This document shows, piece by piece, positions 10,248 to 18,534 of a stretch of DNA of 55,937 bases. Both the position numbers and the translations under genes were made by a program. The stretch covers positions 1 through 55,937 of the forward strand of contig NZ_JADNDZ010000071.1 of NCBI RefSeq assembly GCF_015552075.1. The letters run 5' to 3'. The notes below the pieces were generated by a model. The model did not search any database. It was not told where the DNA came from and was given only the letters and a program-made list of their open reading frames with translations. Within the stretch, counting starts at the first letter, position 1; each line of letters starts with the position of its first letter. The DNA comes from Collinsella aerofaciens. Its GTDB lineage: Bacteria > Actinomycetota > Coriobacteriia > Coriobacteriales > Coriobacteriaceae.

Positions 10248-11054
10248 CTACTCCTCCTCGAGGGCAGCGATGACCTCGTCGGTCATGTCCATGGTGCTGT
10301 AAACATCCTGGACGTCGTCGAGCTCCTCAAGACGGTCGATGAGGCGCTGGACCTTCTTGGCGTCGGTACCGGAGACCTCGGTCGGGGTGGTCGGGACCAT
10401 GGTGGTCTCGGAGCCCTTGACCTGGACGCCCTGCTCCTCGAGCGCCTTGGAGACAGCCATGACGTCGTTAGCAGCGGTCCAGACAATCCACTCCTCGCCG
10501 GCGTCCTCGTAGTCCTCGCCACCGGCCTCGGCGATGGCCATCATGAACTCATCCTCGTCACCGGCAGGACCGTTGGCGATCATGGTCTCCTTCTTGGCGT
10601 TCTCGTCCAGGATCTCCTTGGCGACGACGATCTGGCCCTTGCGCTCAAACTGGAAGGCGACGGAGCCGGAGGTGCCCAGGTTACCACCAGCGTGGGAGAA
10701 GGCGGAACGGACATCGGCGGCGGTACGGTTGCGGTTGTCGGTCAGGCAGTCAACGTAGACGGCGACACCGGCGGGACCGTAGCCCTCGTACACGATGTTC
10801 TCGTAGACGGCGGCATCGGCACCCGAACCGAAGGCCTTGTCGATAGCGGACTTGATCTTGTCCTTGGGCATGGACTGAGCCTTGGCCTTAGCAACGGCAG
10901 CGGCGAGGCTGGCGTTGTTCTCGGGCAGCGGGTCGCCGCCGAGACGGGCAGCAACGGTGATGTTGCGGCTCAGCTTGGAGAAGAGGGCGGAACGCTTGGC
11001 GTCCTGCGCGCCCTTACGATGCTTGGTTGTGGCCCACTTAGAGTGTCCGGACAT
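10248..11054 (-). CDS. yebC: YebC/PmpR family protein (TACO1-like)
   Basis: 268 residues with the diagnostic N-terminus MSGHSKWATTKHRKGAQDAKR. The family is described both as DNA-binding regulators and, more recently, as translation factors easing stalls at proline stretches. It is a little longer than the 240-250 norm because of acidic insertions near residue 180 (EAGGEDYEDAGEEW) and at the Glu-rich C-terminus. Monocistronic by appearance, with a terminator at 10141-10178. Confidence 0.95.
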   Translation of the reverse strand: MSGHSKWATTKHRKGAQDAKRSALFSKLSRNITVAARLGGDPLPENNASLAAAVAKAKAQSMPKDKIKSAIDKAFGSGADAAVYENIVYEGYGPAGVAVYVDCLTDNRNRTAADVRSAFSHAGGNLGTSGSVAFQFERKGQIVVAKEILDENAKKETMIANGPAGDEDEFMMAIAEAGGEDYEDAGEEWIVWTAANDVMAVSKALEEQGVQVKGSETTMVPTTPTEVSGTDAKKVQRLIDRLEELDDVQDVYSTMDMTDEVIAALEEE

Positions 11055-11188
11055 ACGTGTCTCCTATCGGTTTCGACCTAAAGCCCAGCGCAGATGCTCG
11101 GGCAATATAAACAAACGTCGTTATGATATACCTACTGGCCTGCGAGATAAACCCCAAAATGAAGGCGTCGTGATGATACAGCCCCTTA

Positions 11189-11215
11189 GTGCAAAGTAAC
11201 CTGTCCCCTTTGCAC
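11189..11215. repeat. REP-like hairpin with CCTGTCCCC core
   Basis: GTGCAAAG and CTTTGCAC arms enclose TAACCTGTCCC. It lies 4 bases beyond the stop of the following minus-strand gene. Confidence 0.6.
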
Positions 11216-11219
11216 CAAA

Positions 11220-13403
11220 TTAGGACCAGAGGAGGTCGCTGCGGGTGATGGTGGCGCCGATGGCAAAGGGCATGCAGGCGATGACCGGATACAGGTAGCG
11301 CATGTAGGTCGAGCCGTTGCAGGGACCGATCAGGCACACGGCGAGCACGCCCAGCAGCGGCACCCAAATGGCCAGCCCGCGCCACGAATGACGACGTAGC
11401 AGATAGACCACCACGGCGATCATGATCCACACATAGGTGGCCGAGCTCATGGTGAGCGAGATAAACGGGATGCGTTGTACTGCCACGCGATACAGGTTGA
11501 TCAGGTGGTCGCACCAGCGCACAACCTTGCTATCGACCGGATGGAAGTCAAAGTACTTGAGGTTATCGGGCTTCGCCATGATCTCGGCACTGCGCGCCGT
11601 GCTGTAGACCCATGCGTCGCGAGCGCTCGGATAAAAATACCCATAGTAGTTATTGATGAGCGCCGAGATATAGCACCCGGGGTCCTTTTTGAACATCTGG
11701 GCCCACACCTCAAAATAGGCCTTGATGTCCTCCTGCGAGGCGTACTCGTTAAAGCAATTTTTGACGGCGTCCGACTTATCCGGGTTGTAACGGCGCCCCA
11801 GATTCTCGTACTTGAGCACACGGTCGATCACGGCACGCTCTTCGTCGGTCACCAAGCCGTCGCAAGGAGCCTCCACGATGGTGCCGTCCTCCTTAACCGT
11901 GGGGTTGACGCCCGAGTTGAGGCCATCGTGCTTTTGGACGAAACGAGCCGTCTGCTGGAACGGAATCGAGAGGATTTCGCGCTTGGAACCAGGCGTGATA
12001 TCGTGCGCCGGCATAAAGACCTTGGTGAAGTACATATTGGAGGCAAGACAGAGTGCAAGCACCACAAGAACTCCCACCCAGCGGAAACGCGGGATGGCGC
12101 CCGAAGGCTCAGCACCATCCTGCTTGGCTGCACGACGAGCCACATGCGCGTCCCATGCGCAAAACGCCGCCGCGATTACGCATGCCGCCAGGGGAAACAC
12201 CAGGCCGCCGTTGCGCAGAAACGTGGAACCCATGGCGCCCAGAGCGAGCATCAGCCAGTCATGGCGCGCAAAGAGCACGGGCCTCTGTTCGCCCGCACGC
12301 TCGGCATTGGCATCGCGACGGGGCAGGCCGCATGCCACGAGCTTCACGGTCTGCACCAACAGCACCAAAAACGCGTCGGCAAACAGCACATCTTTGGTAA
12401 GCAGGGCCGCGTAGTTGGAGAACATGGGCATAAACACAAAGAACAGCAAGATTACGCCGCGGACCGGCAGGCTCACGCCCAGCTTGCGCAGCGACGAGAT
12501 GGAATAGGCCATGCAGGCGGCCGTAATGACGAACTGAGTGCAGGTGTAGATGGCAAGACCTGCGTTGGCGCTGTTAAACAGTGAAAGCCCCAACTGGACG
12601 CACGAACCGATGATAGCCGTGTGCACGACCGGATGATGCCCGTTGAGCAGGACATTGGGGTTGAGCAGGCGCAGGTAGTCGCTCGTACCGTTGGGGTAGT
12701 TAAACCACTGGCGAATCTGCGCACCCGTATCCCCCATAAAAAGGCCGGGCAGCGAAGCGATGAGCGTGGGCGCCCAGGCGACCATAAGCACCAGGAAGGG
12801 CCCGGCAAAGGGATGGACCGAGAGCACGGCGTGAGCCACACGCCATACGCGGCCAAAGTGCGCTTCGGAAAACGGAATGCGCCGAGAGCTCAGCCAATCT
12901 AGACACTCAAAGGCGAGGTAGAAGGCAACGACCGCCAAGAGCATCCAGCCCGCGCCGCCTATCCAGGCGCAGATGATGCGGGCCTTGTCGCCGAGCACGA
13001 TCTCGGCCGAATCGGTGAGGTCGTAGCTGCGGCCAAACACCATGCAGACGGCAAAGAACAGCGACGGAAGGATCACCGAGGGACGCCAAGCGTCGCCGCG
13101 GCCAAAGAATACGTAGCGAAACGGCAGCGTGAGCAGGCAGGCAAGCGCAAGCAGCATGACCGCGTCGGTATGGCCGGCAAACGAGAGGAGCACCTCGTAG
13201 CACACGTACAGCATGCCCGAGGCTTTGGGGTCAATCGCCAAGACCGCGTTGCTCGACACCGGGGCGGGATCGATGGAAAACGCCGTGGTCGCCAACAGCG
13301 CGAGCAAAAATGCGATGAGCGTCTGCTTGGCGGGGTAGCGCTTAAACCAGACGATGCGGGCAGCGTCGCGCGCGGCCGTTGTGGAGAGGTCGGAATCCTT
13401 CAC
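11220..13403 (-). CDS. Large polytopic membrane protein, probably DUF6020 type
   Basis: 727 residues with about 12-14 hydrophobic segments spread over residues 25-480 and again at 650-720. Between them is one extracytoplasmic stretch of about 150 residues (about 490-640: MPAHDITPGSKREILSIPFQ..., with repeated Tyr/Asn). The early loop MGDTGAQIRQWFNYPNGTSD is reminiscent of membrane glycosyltransferases (GT39/PMT-like, acidic residues in the first loop). A similar arrangement is known as DUF6020 in Gram-positive gut bacteria. I suggest a lipid-linked sugar transferase or cell-surface polymer protein, but no catalytic motif is certain. Confidence 0.6.
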   Translation of the reverse strand: MKDSDLSTTAARDAARIVWFKRYPAKQTLIAFLLALLATTAFSIDPAPVSSNAVLAIDPKASGMLYVCYEVLLSFAGHTDAVMLLALACLLTLPFRYVFFGRGDAWRPSVILPSLFFAVCMVFGRSYDLTDSAEIVLGDKARIICAWIGGAGWMLLAVVAFYLAFECLDWLSSRRIPFSEAHFGRVWRVAHAVLSVHPFAGPFLVLMVAWAPTLIASLPGLFMGDTGAQIRQWFNYPNGTSDYLRLLNPNVLLNGHHPVVHTAIIGSCVQLGLSLFNSANAGLAIYTCTQFVITAACMAYSISSLRKLGVSLPVRGVILLFFVFMPMFSNYAALLTKDVLFADAFLVLLVQTVKLVACGLPRRDANAERAGEQRPVLFARHDWLMLALGAMGSTFLRNGGLVFPLAACVIAAAFCAWDAHVARRAAKQDGAEPSGAIPRFRWVGVLVVLALCLASNMYFTKVFMPAHDITPGSKREILSIPFQQTARFVQKHDGLNSGVNPTVKEDGTIVEAPCDGLVTDEERAVIDRVLKYENLGRRYNPDKSDAVKNCFNEYASQEDIKAYFEVWAQMFKKDPGCYISALINNYYGYFYPSARDAWVYSTARSAEIMAKPDNLKYFDFHPVDSKVVRWCDHLINLYRVAVQRIPFISLTMSSATYVWIMIAVVVYLLRRHSWRGLAIWVPLLGVLAVCLIGPCNGSTYMRYLYPVIACMPFAIGATITRSDLLWS

Positions 13404-13440
13404 AGTCCGAAAGCCTTTCTAGAAACCTATCAAACTCGGC

Positions 13441-13481
13441 AAGACCACCACAAAGGCGCCTGTCCCCTTTGCGGTGGTCTT
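13441..13481. repeat. REP-like hairpin, best-formed copy
   Basis: AAGACCACC pairs with GGTGGTCTT, and inside it CAAAGG pairs with CCTTTG, around CGCCTGTCC. The hairpin ends 5 bases before the lgt stop. A half copy (AAGAACCACCACGAAGGTGC...) lies at 41261-41290. Confidence 0.75.
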
Positions 13482-13486
13482 AGTGG

Positions 13487-14308
13487 TTAGGCGTCCAAAT
13501 AGACGCGCTGGGGGCGATTGCGGTGTCGGGCGAAGATGATGAGCGCCAGGCCGGCGATCACGAGCGGCAAACTCAGCAGCTGGCCCATAGTGATGACGCC
13601 GCCCAGCAGATAGCCCAGCTGCGCATCGGGCACGCGCACGAACTCAACGAGAAAGCGGACGATGCCGTACCCCATCACGAACACGCCCATAAACGTGCCC
13701 TGGGGCAGTAGCGGCTTTTTGCGGCTGAGCACCTGCAAAATACAGAAGAGCACGACGCCCTCAAGAAACGCCTCGTAGAGCTGGGAGGGATGGCGCGGCA
13801 TATCGCCCGCAGTGCCGCCAAAGACCACACCCCAGGGCAGATCGGTCGGCTTACCCCACAGCTCACCGTTCACGAAGTTGGCGCAACGTCCCAGGCACAG
13901 CGCCAGCGGAGCACCGATCACAGCAAGGTCGGCGATGGTCCAGGCGTCGAGCTTATACATGCGGCACACGATGATGCCGCCCAAGATGCCGCCCACCAGG
14001 CCGCCGTGGAAGCTCATGCCGCCCTCGTTGGTGGCAAAGATCTCGAGCGGATGGGTCCAATAGTAGCCATCGCCGTAAAAGACGACGTAAAACAGGCGCG
14101 CGCCGATGATGAGGCCAAAGACCGCGCCGACCACGACGCTCGTCAGGTCATCGATCGTGATGTCGAAGCCCCAACGACGCTGCGTGCGGTACATAACAAC
14201 CGCCGTGAGCAGAGCGCCGACCACGTAGGCCAGGCCGTACCAGTAGATGGTGATGGGGCCCGCCGAGATCGCGACGGGATCAAGCATATGGTAGAGATCG
14301 TTGAGCAT
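13487..14308 (-). CDS. lgt: Phosphatidylglycerol-prolipoprotein diacylglyceryl transferase
   Basis: Membrane enzyme that transfers diacylglycerol to the lipobox cysteine of prolipoproteins. 273 residues and seven predicted helices. Family signatures are MSFHGGLVGGILGG near residue 95, GRCANFVNGELWGKPTDLPWG near 140, and HPSQLYEAFLEG. An AGGGG site lies 6 bases before the ATG. A lipoprotein substrate is encoded in this window at 41414. Confidence 0.97.
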   Translation of the reverse strand: MLNDLYHMLDPVAISAGPITIYWYGLAYVVGALLTAVVMYRTQRRWGFDITIDDLTSVVVGAVFGLIIGARLFYVVFYGDGYYWTHPLEIFATNEGGMSFHGGLVGGILGGIIVCRMYKLDAWTIADLAVIGAPLALCLGRCANFVNGELWGKPTDLPWGVVFGGTAGDMPRHPSQLYEAFLEGVVLFCILQVLSRKKPLLPQGTFMGVFVMGYGIVRFLVEFVRVPDAQLGYLLGGVITMGQLLSLPLVIAGLALIIFARHRNRPQRVYLDA

Positions 14309-14334
14309 ATCGATCCCCTGCTCCCTACATACAA

Positions 14335-14367
14335 ATGCGGCCGCGGGCCTTACGCTCGCAGCCGCAT
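14335..14367 (-). terminator. Hairpin after the NifU-like gene
   Basis: ATGCGGC and GCCGCAT arms have GC-rich inner pairing and are followed on the minus strand by TTTG. Placed about 50 bases after the stop of the NifU-like gene. Confidence 0.5.
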
Positions 14368-14416
14368 ATTTGGACGTAACGTCTACGCGGAGCGTACCGT
14401 CCGCAGCTTTCGCATC

Positions 14417-14695
14417 TTAGAACGGCGCGTACTCGTCGTACAGGTCCTCGGCCTCGCCGGAAGCATTGACCTGCTCAACGCGGGTAACGCCGGGCACATG
14501 CTCCTTCAGGATGCGCTCGATGCCCATAGACAGGGTTAGCGAGCTCATGGGGCAGCCGGCGCAGGCGCCCTGCAGCTCCAGCTTGACGACGCCCTCGTCG
14601 TCGACGCCCACATACTCCATATCGCCGCCGTCGGCCTGCAGGTTGGGGCGAATCTCTTCAAGAACCTTCTTAAGCAGCTCTTCGTTAACAGCCAC
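14417..14695 (-). CDS. NifU C-terminal domain (Nfu-type) Fe-S scaffold protein
   Basis: 92 residues consisting only of the NifU-like domain. The cluster-binding CxxC is at Cys45 and Cys48 (GACAGCPMSS), and the domain starts LLKKVLEEIRPNLQADGGD, typical of Nfu proteins. Such proteins carry or transfer Fe-S clusters, in keeping with an anaerobic lifestyle rich in radical SAM and dehydratase enzymes. GGAG precedes the ATG. Confidence 0.92.
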   Translation of the reverse strand: MAVNEELLKKVLEEIRPNLQADGGDMEYVGVDDEGVVKLELQGACAGCPMSSLTLSMGIERILKEHVPGVTRVEQVNASGEAEDLYDEYAPF

Positions 14696-14808
14696 AGGGG
14701 CTCCTTTCTCACAATAACGCGGGCACGCCCGCGGACAGAAGCTATGTTACTACAGCCATGTACCCGCTCACGAGCCGTCCATGCGCGCAGACGCGACTTT
14801 CACGAGTA

Positions 14809-14835
14809 GTCAATTTGGGACGGGGCTCTTTGAGC
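14809..14835. repeat. Dispersed GCCCCGTCCCAAAT motif, copy 1
   Basis: Read on the minus strand, CAGCTCAAAGAG is followed by CCCCGTCCCAAATTG. The 25-base core matches 16460-16484 at about 22 positions in the opposite orientation. Confidence 0.55.
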
Positions 14836-14866
14836 TGCGTTCGTCGCCAGATAGCGACAACGCATA

Positions 14867-15391
14867 TTACTGCTGAGCTTGTCCCCCGGTACCAATCTGA
14901 ACATCGACGATGACCTGGCGGTAGCTGATGCCGCAGGAGTCGAGAATGCGGCGGCTGATACGGCCGTCATCGGTATCGGCATACTTATTGTCCAGGTAGA
15001 CGACCTCGCCTACACCTACCTGCGCCAGGATCTTGGCACAGTCGTGGCACGGGAATAGCGTGACGTAGACTGTGGAACCCTCGAGGTCCTTGAGCGAGCC
15101 ACGGTAGTTGAGCACGGCGTTGGCCTCGGCATGGACCACGTAGTTGTGCTTGTCCTGCAGCGGGTCGTCGCTCGTACCCCACGGGAAAAAGTCATCGTTG
15201 AGCGCCGAGGGCGTACCGTTGTAACCCACCGAAAGGATGCGGTGGTTAGTGCTGGCGATACACGCTCCCACCTGCGTGTTAGGGTCCTTACTGCGGCGCT
15301 GCGCGGCAATGGCCACGCTCATAAAGAACTCATCCCAGCTAATAACGTCGCGGCGCTTGCCCGACGCGGTTTGATGAAGATCGTCCGACAC
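14867..15391 (-). CDS. dCMP deaminase (ComEB/Dcd type)
   Basis: Zinc-dependent deaminase converting dCMP to dUMP for thymidylate synthesis. Active-site motifs are VHAEANAVLN (zinc His and catalytic Glu) and LFPCHDCAKIL (two zinc Cys). The open frame extends further upstream, but the GTG at 15391 is preceded by GGAGGT at 7-base spacing and gives 174 residues, close to the family length, with the SWDEFFMSVAIAAQRRSKDP block near the N-terminus. A TACAAT about 35 bases before the start could be a -10 box. Confidence 0.92.
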   Translation of the reverse strand: MSDDLHQTASGKRRDVISWDEFFMSVAIAAQRRSKDPNTQVGACIASTNHRILSVGYNGTPSALNDDFFPWGTSDDPLQDKHNYVVHAEANAVLNYRGSLKDLEGSTVYVTLFPCHDCAKILAQVGVGEVVYLDNKYADTDDGRISRRILDSCGISYRQVIVDVQIGTGGQAQQ

Positions 15392-15474
15392 GGCAGACAC
15401 CTCCGAAATCGCAATAGTTTGACCCATTGTAGCAGGTGGAAGGTGGAGACGTTTTTGTCCCATTGCCCCCATCG

Positions 15475-16326
15475 CTACGCGCGGCGGGGCTTTTGGTTGA
15501 TGTGGTAGAGCTCGGCGAGGCCCCGCAGCGTCAGCGCATCGTCGACCGTCAGGTTATGGCCGACCAGCGCCGCAAGCGCCTCGGCATCGTCGCCGGTAAT
15601 GACGATGGGCACATCGCCCTCCCCCGCGGCCTTGGTCGCACGCATCTCGGCAAGCACCATGTCGAGCATGCCGTCGATGCGAGCCACCTCGCCCAAAACC
15701 ACGCCCGAGCGCATGGCCTCGCGCGTGTTACGGCCGATCACATGTGTGGGTGCCGAGGGCTCAACCTGGGGTAGACGCGCTGCCGCCGCCGAAAGCGAGC
15801 GGGCGCCAAGTGCCAGACCCGGCGCGATAACGCCGCCGACAAAGGTGCCGTGCGCGTCGATGACCTCGATATTGGTCGTCGTGCCCAGGTCAATCACGAT
15901 GCAGGGCGAGCCGTAGACGGCGCGGGCCGCCACGGCGTCGGCGATGCGGTCGGGACCGATCTCGGCCGGATCGTCGTAGTGCACGGGCATGCCGGTCTTA
16001 AGTCCCGGCCCCACGGTGAGCACGCGCCCCGTGCAGGTACGGGAAAGCGCTACCTTCCACGGGCGCTCGAGCGCCGGGACCACGCAGCTCAACACAGCAG
16101 CCGCGGGCACAAGCGCACCCGGCATGCCCGCATCGGCCGCCAGTGCGGCCATGACCTGCACGAGACGCATGCGCGCCTCGTCTGCTGTGATGCTCGATGG
16201 CGTGGTGATCTCGCACGTCGCAAGCGGACATTCCTGCGCCGCGGCCGAATCCTCGGCAAACAGGCCAAAGCGAATGAACGTGTTGCCCACGTCGACCGTC
16301 AATATATATGCGCACCCATTAAGCAT
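15475..16326 (-). CDS. coaX: Type III pantothenate kinase
   Basis: First step of coenzyme A synthesis. CoaX-type ASKHA-fold kinase of 283 residues. Visible are the phosphate-1 motif LTVDVGNTFIRFGLF at the N-terminus, the pantothenate-site GPDRIADAVAARAVYG, the phosphate-2 motif VIDLGTTTNIEVID and GGVIAPGLALGARSL. AAGGAG precedes the ATG. CoaX enzymes are typically K+-dependent and not feedback-inhibited by CoA. Divergent from the OPT transporter across a region that contains a 76-bp perfect palindrome. Confidence 0.96.
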   Translation of the reverse strand: MLNGCAYILTVDVGNTFIRFGLFAEDSAAAQECPLATCEITTPSSITADEARMRLVQVMAALAADAGMPGALVPAAAVLSCVVPALERPWKVALSRTCTGRVLTVGPGLKTGMPVHYDDPAEIGPDRIADAVAARAVYGSPCIVIDLGTTTNIEVIDAHGTFVGGVIAPGLALGARSLSAAAARLPQVEPSAPTHVIGRNTREAMRSGVVLGEVARIDGMLDMVLAEMRATKAAGEGDVPIVITGDDAEALAALVGHNLTVDDALTLRGLAELYHINQKPRRA

Positions 16327-16364
16327 CGTCGGCGCTCCTTTCGTCTGCCCAGCAGTATATCCCG

Positions 16365-16440
16365 ATGATTATTCTGGGACGGGGATTTAAAAATCATTGC
16401 GTACCTAATGATTTTTAAATCCCCGTCCCAGAATAATCAT
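16365..16440. repeat. 76-bp perfect palindrome between coaX and the OPT gene
   Basis: 34-base arms (16365-16398 and 16407-16440) match completely around the 8-base loop GCGTACCT. The arms contain CTGGGACGGGGATTTAAA. It could act as a bidirectional RNA hairpin, but it sits in a divergent promoter region rather than after a gene. Confidence 0.9.
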
Positions 16441-16458
16441 CCTTCGGCTTTGCTCGGG

Positions 16459-16490
16459 GCAGCTAAAAAAGCCCCGTCCCAAATGAGCTG
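16459..16490. repeat. Dispersed GCCCCGTCCCAAAT motif, copy 2
   Basis: CAGCTAAAAAAG followed by CCCCGTCCCAAATGAGCTG. It has its own CAGCT/AGCTG ends and is shared with 14809-14835 in the opposite orientation. Confidence 0.55.
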
Positions 16491-16615
16491 CCGTGCGGCT
16501 ATACTGGTGCGCGGTCGTTTGCGAGCTCATGCGGCGGCCCTTGGTAACCCGACTTCCCGCGCCGTATCCGTAACGGCGCTCCCGGGGGAAGCGGATATAC
16601 GCAAAGGAGTTCTAT

Positions 16616-18319
16616 ATGAGCAATCCCTCGAACCGCGCTTCGATGCGCGGGCAACTCACGCTGCGCGGCGTCGTCATCGGCGTCCTTGGCTGCGTGATCA
16701 TCACGGCAAGCTCGGCCTACACCGCCCTCAAGATGGGCGCACTCCCCTGGCCGATCGTCTTCGCTGCCGTCATCTCGCTGTTCTTCCTTAAGCTTATGGG
16801 CAACGCCAGCCTCAACGAGGCAAACGTCACCCACACCATCATGTCCGCAGGCGCCATGGTCGCCGGCGGCTTGGCGTTTACCATCCCGGGCGCCTGGATG
16901 CTGGGCTATGCCAACCAGATCAGCTGGCTCGACATGTTTATCGTGGCGCTCGCCGGCACCATCTTGGGCCTTCTGGCGACAGCGCTCACCCACCGTCACT
17001 TTATCGTGGACGCCGCGCTCGAGTTCCCCACCGGCAACGCCGCAGCTCAGACCCTGCGCGCTACCGAGGCCGGCGGCAAGACCGGCAAGCAGCTCTTTGG
17101 CTCCATGGCCATCGCCGGCATCTACAGCGTGCTTCGCGACGCCCTGGGCGTGGTGCCCAGTATGCTGTGCACGCTCAATATCCCCGGCGTGACCTTTGCC
17201 ATCTACAACTCGCCCATGCTGCTCTCCGTCGGCTTTTTGGTGGGCTTCGCCCCCGTCGCGTTCTGGTTTGCCGGCGCGCTGCTGGGCAATTTTGGCATCA
17301 TCGTCGGCGGCACCGCTGCCGGTCTGTTTGACGTTATGACCGCACAGGGCATCGTCAAGTCCCTGGGTATGGGCCTCATGATGGGCTTTGGCGTCGCCGT
17401 CGTACTCAAGGACATCCTGCCGCAGGTCGCCGGTATCGTCCGCGGCCTCGCCGCCGACAGCTCCACCGACACCGACGAGCAGTCGCTCATCTCGGGCTCC
17501 CTTAAGCTCGACGCCGGCATAATCGGCCTGGGCGCCGCCGCCATCGCCGTGATCGTCGCCATCGCGCTCGACCTTGGTCCCGTTCCAGCCGTCATCGTCA
17601 CGCTGTTCACCTTTGTCACCACCATCATGAGTGCGCAGAGCTGCGGGCAGACGGGTATCGACCCCATGGAGATCTTCGGCCTCATCGTCATGCTCATCGT
17701 GGCAGCCTTCGCGCAGCTCGCTCAGGTCAAGCTGTTCTTTATCGCCGGCATCGTGGCCGTAGCGTGCGGCCTTGCGGGCGACGTCATGAACGACTTTAAG
17801 GCCGGTGCCGTGCTGGGCACCAACCCGCGCGCACAGTGGGTCGGCCAGGCCATCGGCGGCATCGTGGGCGCCCTGGTCGCCGCCGCCGTCATGGTCGCGC
17901 TCGTCACCGCCTATGGTCCGGACGCCTTTGGTCCCGACAAGAGCTTTGTGGCCGCGCAGGCAAGTGTGGTCGCCACCATGGTCTCGGGCATCCCGAGCGT
18001 ACCGTGGTTCGCAGGCGGCTTTATCGCCGGCATCGTCATGTACTGGCTCGGCATTCCGGCCATGATGATCGGTCTGGGCGTGTACCTGCCGTTCTATATG
18101 TCGCTCACGGCTTTCCTGGGCTCCTGCGTTAAGCTCGCCTACGACAAGTGGGCCGCTCACCGCGACGCCGAGGCCGGTCTTTCGGACGAGGAGAAGGCCG
18201 CCAAGGATGCCGCCTTCCAGGAGCAGGGCCTGGTTGTTGCCAGCGGCCTGCTGGGCGGCGAGTCCATCGTCGGCGTTATCCTGGCGTTTGTCTCCGTCGG
18301 TCTGAGCCTGCTGGGATAA
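16616..18319 (+). CDS. OPT family oligopeptide transporter
   Basis: 567 residues with about 14 hydrophobic helices. The N-terminal RGQLTLRGVVIGVLGCVII and the block FPTGNAAAQTLRATE near residue 140 are typical of bacterial OPT proteins, which import small peptides or metal chelates in symport. AAAGGAG lies 6 bases before the ATG. A strong terminator follows the stop. Substrate unknown. Confidence 0.9.
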   Translation: MSNPSNRASMRGQLTLRGVVIGVLGCVIITASSAYTALKMGALPWPIVFAAVISLFFLKLMGNASLNEANVTHTIMSAGAMVAGGLAFTIPGAWMLGYANQISWLDMFIVALAGTILGLLATALTHRHFIVDAALEFPTGNAAAQTLRATEAGGKTGKQLFGSMAIAGIYSVLRDALGVVPSMLCTLNIPGVTFAIYNSPMLLSVGFLVGFAPVAFWFAGALLGNFGIIVGGTAAGLFDVMTAQGIVKSLGMGLMMGFGVAVVLKDILPQVAGIVRGLAADSSTDTDEQSLISGSLKLDAGIIGLGAAAIAVIVAIALDLGPVPAVIVTLFTFVTTIMSAQSCGQTGIDPMEIFGLIVMLIVAAFAQLAQVKLFFIAGIVAVACGLAGDVMNDFKAGAVLGTNPRAQWVGQAIGGIVGALVAAAVMVALVTAYGPDAFGPDKSFVAAQASVVATMVSGIPSVPWFAGGFIAGIVMYWLGIPAMMIGLGVYLPFYMSLTAFLGSCVKLAYDKWAAHRDAEAGLSDEEKAAKDAAFQEQGLVVASGLLGGESIVGVILAFVSVGLSLLG

Positions 18320-18344
18320 ACCCAACAACAACGTACCCGTACAG

Positions 18345-18382
18345 AGCGCGGGGTCGGAGACCATCCGGCCCCGCGCTTTTTT
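18345..18382 (+). terminator. Terminator of the OPT gene
   Basis: A 13-bp stem (AGCGCGGGGTCGG with CCGGCCCCGCGCT) is followed by a run of six T. Confidence 0.9.
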
Positions 18383-18534
18383 GTATCTGCCGAAACCCTC
18401 AGCAGCACTCGCATGTGGCCTGTCTTCCTTTGCCTGCTGGCCTAAGTTCCATGTCAAGATGACCGCCCCGCCCGTCACGGTGTAGAGTACATGCTGCGAA
18501 CGCACCCGCGTTCCTGCGGCAATACGAGGTGGAC

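Noticed and set aside
16499-18505. A minus-strand open frame of 668 codons opposite the OPT transporter
   Set aside because: His/Asp-rich antisense shadow; the plus-strand frame has helices, family motifs and a ribosome site.
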